This document shows, one piece after another, positions 56,938 to 64,000 of a DNA stretch of 64,000 nucleotides. The stretch covers positions 186,001 to 250,000 of the forward strand of contig WEDG01000370.1 in the NCBI GenBank assembly GCA_017591395.1, given 5' to 3'. Source of the stretch: Schistocephalus solidus. Its lineage: Eukaryota; Platyhelminthes; Cestoda; Diphyllobothriidea; Diphyllobothriidae. The notes beneath the pieces were generated by a model. That model worked only from the letters and a program-made list of their open reading frames with translations, had not been told where the DNA came from and searched no databases. Numbering within the stretch: the stretch's first letter is position 1; the number at the start of each line of letters is the position of its first letter. The position numbers were made by a program, and so were the translations under genes.

Positions 56938-59935
56938 TTTAAGCAGGGCCTCTTCCAAAGTGACCATACATTAATTCACTTTTGTTTACCAATTGTCTCA
57001 TCGAAAAAGGCTAGAGCCGTTCTTACCTATCATGCTTTTTGACCTCACAGATATGAGCATAATTAACAAAATTTTGGACTCATCGGACTGGCAGCATCTC
57101 TCCTCCATGAACAACGCAGCAAGTCTTTCTCACTTCATGTCAGTCGTTTCAAATAACATCCTGGAATTTGTGCCAACCAAAATTGTTAAGCCCTACACTT
57201 CGGAGTCCACCGTCCTTCAATTTCTTTTGCCAAGACAAAAGAAGTTGAGAAAACGATTAAAAGATCAATATACTAGTTCGTTATATTTGCATCGAAGGAT
57301 TGAAGGGATTTTTGAATTAACCTCTAAGATTCGTCTTGCCCGTGACAGACAGAGGGAATCTTATGCACTCAGTGAGCCAAACTCTGCAAAATCAGTTGCT
57401 CAACTGTTCTGCCGTTGATCCTCCTCTAAACGAGGTTTATGAAATTCCTCCATTACTAAATGAAGCTAAGATCTTCGTTCTCGTAGACTCTGACAAGGCA
57501 GAACTGTTTAGTGCATTCTTCGCAAATCATCTTACGATGGAATCTGAACCGGTTCCGACGCTTCAGGTATCCTCATTGAATGTTATCAACACCATTGATC
57601 ACTCCATAGAACTAATTCTTTAGCAAATAATGCGTCTGAAAAACTCGCACTCTTCGGGGATGACGGTATTCCGAACTCAGTTATTAAGAGAGTGCCGAGC
57701 TTTCCCCGATTACCTAGCCATATAATCTCAGTTTATCTTTTAAACGGATTCTTTCCTGACTCATGAAAGACATCTATTATTCTTCCTGTCTTCAAAGTCG
57801 GGATCTCGTTCGGACGTAAATAATTATCGAGGCGTTCACAAAACCCCGGCTTTAAAAAAAACTTCTTGAAAAAATTATCTTTAATCAAATTCTCAACTTT
57901 TGCCTAGAAAATAAGCTCTTAAGCGACTCGCAACATGGATTTCTTCCTGGGAGATCATGCGAAGTGTATCACTTAGCTTTTCTTAACATCGTCACTTCCC
58001 TTCGTAATGAGCAACAGTCAGTGGTTGTGATCTACTTTGACCTTAGCAAAGCCTTTGACAAGGTACCACACAGACGTCTTCTGGTGAAACTGGAAGCCCT
58101 CGGCATCCGCTCTCCTTTCCTTGACTTCATTGGTTCCTACTTGTCTAACTGCCGCCAGAGGGCCTTAATAAGTACTAGCTACTCGACGCCTCAGCTGATC
58201 ACGAGTGGCGTTTTTCACGGCACGGTTCTAGGTCCCTTCTCTTCATTCTGTACATAAACGAAATTTAAACTTAGCTCACAAAATCACAAAATTTCGTTTA
58301 CGCTGACGATCTCAAGTGCATTTATTCATTTTTTAAAGACGGCCAATAGTTGCGTTGATAAAATCAACACTGATCTACTTATGCTCTCACGTTGGAGCTG
58401 TAGTTGGCAGATGAAGATTTCTCCATCCAAGAGAAGTTTCATGTGTTTTGGCCCCGCCAACTACCTGGACCCCTCGTATTTCAATAAAGTACACTTTTAG
58501 AACGATCAACCATAAGAGACACACAAATAACCTAGCATTATCACCTCATGCAGATCGAATTTCTGCAAAGGCTGCACAGATATGTGGTTTTATATCACAT
58601 TATTTCTTCCTTCCGGCAGTAAAGTTAATCCTGTACCGCATGTTTGTTCTTCCTATCCTATAATACTTCCTGTTCCCTCTTTTGGGCTGATGAAGGCCTC
58701 CGACCGCAGTAAGATGGAAAAATTTCAGAGGGTTTCTACTCGAATATTATTTTCTCTTCCTGGATCCAGTATCTCTTATACGGATAGATTCCGGTTAGCA
58801 AACATTATATTTCTGTGGATTAGAAGACTCGAAGCCGGTCTCTGCTTCGTGTTTCGCGTTAACTCTAGCCCAAATCGTCAACGAATTAATGCTCTCACTC
58901 CGGTAGATCGACCCTATGCCACTCGTAATTCCTCCATGATCATTTCATCACCCCTTAGCTCCACAACTAACTGTTCTCAGTTTTTGCCTCCAAACATGCT
59001 TTCATATGGAATAATCTCCCTTGGAAATAAGGTTGTCGTCTACATTAGCTATTTTCAAAACCAAATAATGCACACATTTAACTTCGGAAGATATAAAGTC
59101 CTTATTGTCTGTTTTCTTCTTAAACTCGCAAATTTAGGATTTTGGAAATGGTTCTCCTGGTATTTAAGGCAGTGCCCTTGATATTACATTGGTTGCTTAA
59201 AATATTTTCATCATCCTCTGCAGAGTCAATATTTGCATTCACATTTTGTCCCCCCTTTTAAACGTGCATCACCAATTCTTGATAACCTTGATACTTTCCT
59301 CCGATTTTGTAACCCCGACGATGGTCTCCAGGTTCGTATGATGACAAAGGCGGGTTCTTTTGTGTTTGTCTCTTTGAATGAAGGACTATGCAGTCTGCAA
59401 GGTCACATCTCGATGATGATCTCATGACCTCTACTGTCCCTTCTTCGTTTCAACCCGGGTGTCCACGATTAGTTCCTGCTCTCTCACCTCCCTTGGCGGT
59501 AACAAACAATAGCTTTGACTGCTATATTATCTCTCTATCGACAAGCAGCGTTCCGAACCCTCATAAGTTGTCAGCAACATCACAATACTACCCCATTGCA
59601 TCAAGCTTTTAATTTTTTAGTGAAGCAGTTTTTTTCCTGGTATTTTTTAAAATTGGCAGCTCGCCGAACTCCGTCTCTGATTTAACCGTAGGAGTTTTTT
59701 TACTGCTTCTTTTCGAGTTCACCGTATATGTCAAAGACTGTTGACTTTTGTTTTAAAAATGGCAAATCGTTCTGAATCGGATATGCCTACCATATTATTC
59801 ATTTCTGCTGTTGATGTGGCTGCTCATATGGTGCAGCAATTATTCACTTTGTATTTATTTATACCACGCAACTAAGTTTGTAATGACGGGGCCCTCTGGG
59901 CCTTAAATATAAAAATTTATTTATTTATTTATTTA
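56938..59935 (+). mobile_element. LINE X-E, 5'-truncated copy of the X-D subfamily
   Basis: Starts at aagcagggcctcttccaaag inside the endonuclease and ends with the GGCCC/GGGCC hairpin and (TTTA)n at 59,935. RT: YFDLSKAFDKVPHRRLLVKL, SGVFHGTVLGP and VYADDLK (shifted frame). C-terminal LWIRRLEAGLCFVFRVNSSP. Very similar to X-D up to 58,910. It then carries about 0.9 kb (58,911-59,845) absent from X-D. Confidence 0.85.
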
Positions 59936-60835
59936 TAGTCAATTCTCATTCGAAACAGCACACCTGAGCGCACTTAGTTGACTACTTCGTACTCAATTGC
60001 CTGATCTCTCATTATCCTTCCGTACTTCACTCAGAATTTACCTAATATGCTGCTTCATATCCCCTCGAAATACAGTTTTTTTTTCTTCTGCAACTTTTTT
60101 AAATAGACGATCTTCGCAACCGTTTTTCATCACTTCTTGATTTTGAAAAGCATTGGAAAATATTGACGACTCCATTGGTTCCCTCGGTGCTTGCGGTTCT
60201 CCATTATTCATCCTTTGCAGACTGCTAAAACTTTCTTCGTCATCGCATCTGCCGCGCTTTAGGACGAGTATGTCTGTGGCTTTAACGATTTTTTCTTGGT
60301 ATCGACCCTACACGGACTGTTAACGATCGTGTCGGGTTCCTCTGTCGGTGGTCTCAGCAATCAGCAATGACAGTATCCTGGTCCCATCGCTAGCATTTCA
60401 ACAATGACCATCGTGACCTCTACGGTCCTTTCTTCGTTCAATCTAAGCGTTCTGATTAGGCCAGTGATGATTTCCCCTGTCAAGCATCCTTGAAAATACG
60501 GTTATAGCTAGCCGATTCACACCAGTGGAGATACGGTGGTGAGAGGAAGCCCATGTCGTTACATGATTTCTCCCACGACGCTGTGTGATTTTAACTGTCA
60601 CACGCTCTGATCAGAATGTTGATCCTTCCTCATGCGCATGTTATTTGTCCAAGAGCGACACGTTTTCTCCGTAAAAACCCGCAAAAGCGTTCAACATATT
60701 CCTTCCCATAAATATGCCCAGGGAGATTTTTTCACTGTCTGCTCCTTTTTAACTTTTTGCTTTTCTTATTCGGGTCATTTAAAATCGATAAGAAGCTGAA
60801 TAATATCAATAACTTAACAAGTACAGGCGACTGCG
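59936..60835. other. spacer or decayed LINE body
   Basis: No coding frame recognised. A stretch near 60,400-60,450 resembles 59,425-59,455 (gacctct..tc..tcttcgtt), hinting at another decayed repeat. Confidence 0.3.
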
Positions 60836-60839
60836 CATT

Positions 60840-60912
60840 CTTTTTATTTATTTCTTGAATGACAGTGCCCTTACGGGGACTCAAATAAAAATAAAAATAA
60901 TAATAATATCTA
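60840..60912 (+). mobile_element. 3' end of an unidentified LINE
   Basis: A GTGCCC-TTAC-GGGGAC imperfect hairpin followed by an AATA/AAT tail, the same design as the LINE ends at 54.8 and 59.9 kb but of different sequence. No coding part recognised upstream. Confidence 0.45.
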
Positions 60913-62300
60913 TTTGATGAGCGATATAAAAGAGCGGCCAGTATACCAACAAAGAGGATAGGAAGGTTGCTTATTTAAGCACTGCATACAGAAATTTTTG
61001 AATGTCTCCACCTTGGTGGATAATTTTGCAAAGTAAAGGGTAAAAATCATCTGAGGTATCGAGTTTTAAACAGTGAATGTGCTGATATCCTCCCCTTGCT
61101 TACTTTCTGTCCTCCAAACTTTATTAAAATCCCAGAAGACATTCGCTATGTGTGCAGTTGAAACTTATACTTGTGGCTTAATATTTGTTTCCTAATCCAT
61201 GTTAAACATCCGGAGCGAATTGCGAAAGCAAGCTAAATAACGAATTTTTATACGTGTAAAATGGTTCCTTAAAAGCGGATAGAAGCCCTCCAATGAAGAA
61301 ATTTTCAACTCAAATGCATTAAGTTTTTTACATTTCTTTATTTCTGATGTGATGAAAATTGGACCGCTTCGTTTAAACGTACTGTTTATTTGTGTGGCGG
61401 TCGTTGTCTCTCTCGAACTCGTTGTGTTTCTAAGTCTTTGACCAACCTGTGTGCCATGCAGAGCTTGATTTTACGGATTTTTTAAGGTAGGCTTTGTTTA
61501 TCAGTTTACAAAAGATTTTTTTGTCTGCGCCGTAGTAAGGATTTTGGTAACGGTTGCCTCTGCTTCTATTGAACCCTGCGGATGCACTTGAGATCAGCGC
61601 AAATCATAATAGTGTCGGTATGAAAGTCCTTGGGAGTTTTTATTTCGAAGCTTTTTTAAAGGTATAAAACACTTCTAATGGTCTTAAGTGTGAGTTATAA
61701 ATAGAGCCCTTTAAAGCTGTTTGATTTACATTGTTTAACAAATAAAAGACCCCTCAATGAACGTGCAAAGTCATGCAAAGCCGTGTATCTTGTAACGTGA
61801 TGTGTTTAAAAAGTATGTAATTTAAAACACCCTAAAGGAAACCAAGACAGAAAGCAATTGTTTGCTGTCATCGGGAATTGAAGCTCTAACTCGCCACTAC
61901 CTTACTATGCAATGGGCCGCACACAAACTAACACATCTAGCTGCTAGTGCAGGGCTTCACAGAGGCTAGTACACTGCTATCAGGGTATCGAACGCTGAGC
62001 GACATTTGGACCCAAGAATGCTGTGTCATCCGTGTGTGTGGTCATTCCAAGCACCTACTACCGTAGCTTTAATTATATTTGGAGTAGGTAAAATGACAGC
62101 TCCCCATACAGCGCTGAGTATTAACCTTTCCCTAAAAAAACTGGGATTGCATCCTCCTTTGCTTTGAGCAGCTGCCCAAATACGCTTTCACCTTCTATCA
62201 CCTGAGATACCCATTCTATCGCAAAATTGTGCGCCCTTTAACCTCGGAATCTACCCTCGTCTGTAAATTCTCTGCTGAAATCGTGAATCCCTCGTCTTAG
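60913..62300. other. no gene seen
   Basis: A/T-rich spacer with only short frames. Confidence 0.3.
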
Positions 62301-62310
62301 TAACTTTGCT

Positions 62311-62995
62311 TCATTCGAGCATGTACTCGTCATTGCACTTGATACAGCTATTGTGCTGCCTGATTGAGCCGACCTCTAGGATGTTACGGGTTGTGCCTTG
62401 GCACGCGTGACAAGCCCCGACAGTGAATCCGGACAGCTCAACCCGTTCTCTTCTCCAGGGACAGCGACCGAATAAGGAGGGGCCAGGAACCTCTTCCATA
62501 TCTCGCCTCCAAGGGGTTAATAACACTGGGTTGAGAGCAGCAGCACTGAGTTCGCGAAGTGGACGACGATAAACGTGCTCAAACCACACCAATTGTATTT
62601 TTTGAATGATGTGGGATATCTTCGCAATTTTGCAGCGAGTACAGATTCACTCGTTTGAGACGAAGTCTGTGTTATTCACTCCAAAAATAGGTCTCAAGCA
62701 GTGATAGTCAAATACCTCCAGTTTTCACTTCAATTTCACGCACACAGCCCAGCATTCACAACCGTAGAGGAGGACTGACCAAACGGATGCACGCTACATA
62801 TGAATCTTCTTGGCGATGAAGATGTCGCGTCGGGTACATGGCAACTTTCCAAGGCTTGAGGAGACTCGGCGAGCAACATTAATGCGGGAGACTGTTTCCT
62901 TTACTCTTTACTTGCTACAGTAGTCTCGCCCCGAGGTATTTAACTGTCGCGTTTCAAATTGGTGGCCATTAAGCTCGATGGGTCTCTTCTCCTGG
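62311..62995 (-). mobile_element. RTE-like LINE, C-terminal remnant
   Basis: Minus strand. Words typical of the C-terminus of RTE-like RTs: HQFETRQLNTSG, ETVSRINVARRVSSSLGK, RASVWSVLLYGCECWAVCV, KLEVFDYHCLRPIFGVNNTD, QKIQLVWFEHVYRRPLREL. Several stops. Catalytic RT region absent. A shorter piece of the same family lies at 3,470-3,670. Confidence 0.75.
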
Positions 62996-63746
62996 TCAGG
63001 CAGGAAGTATGAAGACTGTTTTCTCCAACGTCCATGGATGAGCCGATGAATTTCTCGACTTTATTCACCCGTGACTGCAAATTTCCTTTGAACAAATTTT
63101 AACACGCTTTGATTTCAAGGTCAATTTTGGCTTTCATTTTTCGATTTATATGGGATCTCATTTAACTATAAGCTTTGGCACTGCGAGCCTGATGGGTAAT
63201 CGTTCCAAATGATACAACTTGGTAGGATATATGTGAACTGTTGCCTACTTTGTGCCGGCAGTTGCTGAATTCGCACAAATAAACTTAACTGTTCTTCTAG
63301 ATATTGGGGGCTCGAAGCAGCTCCTCATTCACCACTTATCCCATTAGTCTGGCGACTTCAGCATGGATTTGGTGTCTAAACGGACCCCATCTTTCTGCGA
63401 TTTTGGGTTATATGTGTAACTTGTACAACCATTCCTTGGACTTCACCTTCGATCACACTCTGTGTCTACACGCAAAAACAAGACAGTACCATTGACCACC
63501 ACGGAAACTAAGGTTTTTTTTATAGGGGACAACCGACCGCATTCATTTAAGTTCCATATTTGAAGTCAATCCCGCCCAACTTATCGGCGAAGCACTTGAC
63601 CTTATGTCCACAGTTGACTTCAATTCTCAGCTATACTACTGTGATACTTAACTGCCACTAACATATTCTGAAGAGGTTTTGCATTGCTTTACGGGTAAAG
63701 TTACTTCAGTTCTCCAAATTTTAGTTTCCGCAAGCCGACAATTCAG
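62996..63746. other. upstream region of the terminal gene
   Basis: No supported exon. A pyrimidine-rich acceptor-like site near 63,300 has no convincing exon after it. The promoter of the following gene would lie here but is not recognisable. Confidence 0.3.
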
Positions 63747-63995
63747 ATGGGTGACACGGCCTGTCCGCCTTTTCAGGCCGCTAAGTTACTCCGAGACCCG
63801 ATGCTTGACCCTTCTTGTAGGACCAAGGTATATCGTATAGACGGTTTCATCATTGGGGTAAGTGTGTGCAGAATTTACTTTCAGCTCCAGGACTCCTCGG
63901 TTGATCCAGTGCCGGTCTGCGACCCAAGAATATCGGCTCAATTTCGGGCACTTTGTCGGAAACCCGCAGCTGACTTGTTGATTCCTAATTTTAAG
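63747..63995 (+). CDS. 5' end of a SETD1-like histone H3K4 methyltransferase gene (partial)
   Basis: ATG at 63,747 opens a frame through to AATTTTAAG|GTATG at 63,995, where the window ends inside an intron. The first 37 codons contain KLLRDPMLDPSCRTKVYRID, the next part VCDPRISAQF and ADLLIPNFK. SETD1/Set1 proteins start with a KLLxDP..L-x-KxYRxDG segment, a DPR word and a DLxxPxFK segment before their RRM (from memory of the family). This is the catalytic COMPASS subunit in the nucleus. A 27-bp GTAAGT...TTTCAG stretch (63,858-63,884) could be a micro-intron or could be read through; it keeps frame and has no stop. The RRM and SET domains would be beyond the window. Confidence 0.5.
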
Positions 63996-64000
63996 GTATG

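Noticed and set aside
34345..59935. CRISPR-like or other regularly spaced repeat array
   Set aside because: All repeats here are LINE, LTR or tail microsatellites with irregular spacing; no spacer structure and a eukaryotic context.

Overview
The window looks like a repeat-rich flatworm nuclear genome, probably a cestode and possibly a diphyllobothriidean. This is an inference. The evidence is introns with GT/AG borders (one clear 44-bp intron, one possible 27-bp intron), AATAAA signals touching stop codons, many decayed APE-type LINEs of the CR1/Jockey and RTE kinds, a Penelope-like element, a Gypsy LTR element and a tRNA-headed SINE. Nothing suggests bacteria, plasmid or phage.

Layout. 0.5-11.7 kb: minus-strand host exons. 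Two adjacent C2H2 zinc-finger exons (11.6 and 9.9 kb) splice perfectly in frame. Three further acidic/serine-rich exons (7.9, 5.8 and 1.1 kb) may belong to the same or a neighbouring gene; the last carries CtBP-type PxDLS-like motifs. At least six copies of a roughly 0.3-0.6 kb dispersed repeat (R1) and a decayed RTE-like LINE lie between and beside them. 11-19 kb: copies of a tRNA-derived SINE, one with a readable tRNA head. 22.2-23.3 kb: a compact, intact two-exon neugrin-family gene (minus). 24.7-25.2 kb: a possible pair of terminal exons of an unrecognised gene (minus).

26.5-60.9 kb is a retroelement nest. A CR1-like LINE (26.5-29.8 kb) has a second 5'-truncated tail copy downstream. A Penelope-like element (30.7-34.0 kb) has RT, GIY-YIG endonuclease, roughly 540-bp direct pseudo-LTRs and an inverted end fragment. 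A minus-strand LINE 'Z' follows at 34.3-37 kb. Two related minus-strand blocks (37.5-40.4 and 46.7-55.6 kb) contain LINE family X with pieces of CR1-like LINE Y. The first X copy is split by a Gypsy element (40.4-45.5 kb), itself damaged by another X fragment. The second is split by Y and by a near full-length plus-strand X-D element (50.4-54.8 kb); block 1 preserves the empty site. Another plus-strand copy (X-E) ends at 59.9 kb.

62.3-63.0 kb holds an RTE-like LINE remnant (minus). The window closes with the first 83 codons of a plus-strand gene (63,747 on) that resembles the N-terminal segment of SETD1-type histone H3K4 methyltransferases; it runs off the edge.

The host genes do not form a pathway; they are separate eukaryotic loci. 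All retroelement ORFs carry stops, frameshifts or catalytic substitutions, so none in this window looks autonomous. I found no convincing new biological system. The most informative structures are the datable insertion hierarchy, the Penelope arrangement, and a shared 3'-end design (short hairpin followed by an A/T-rich tail) in four LINE families.
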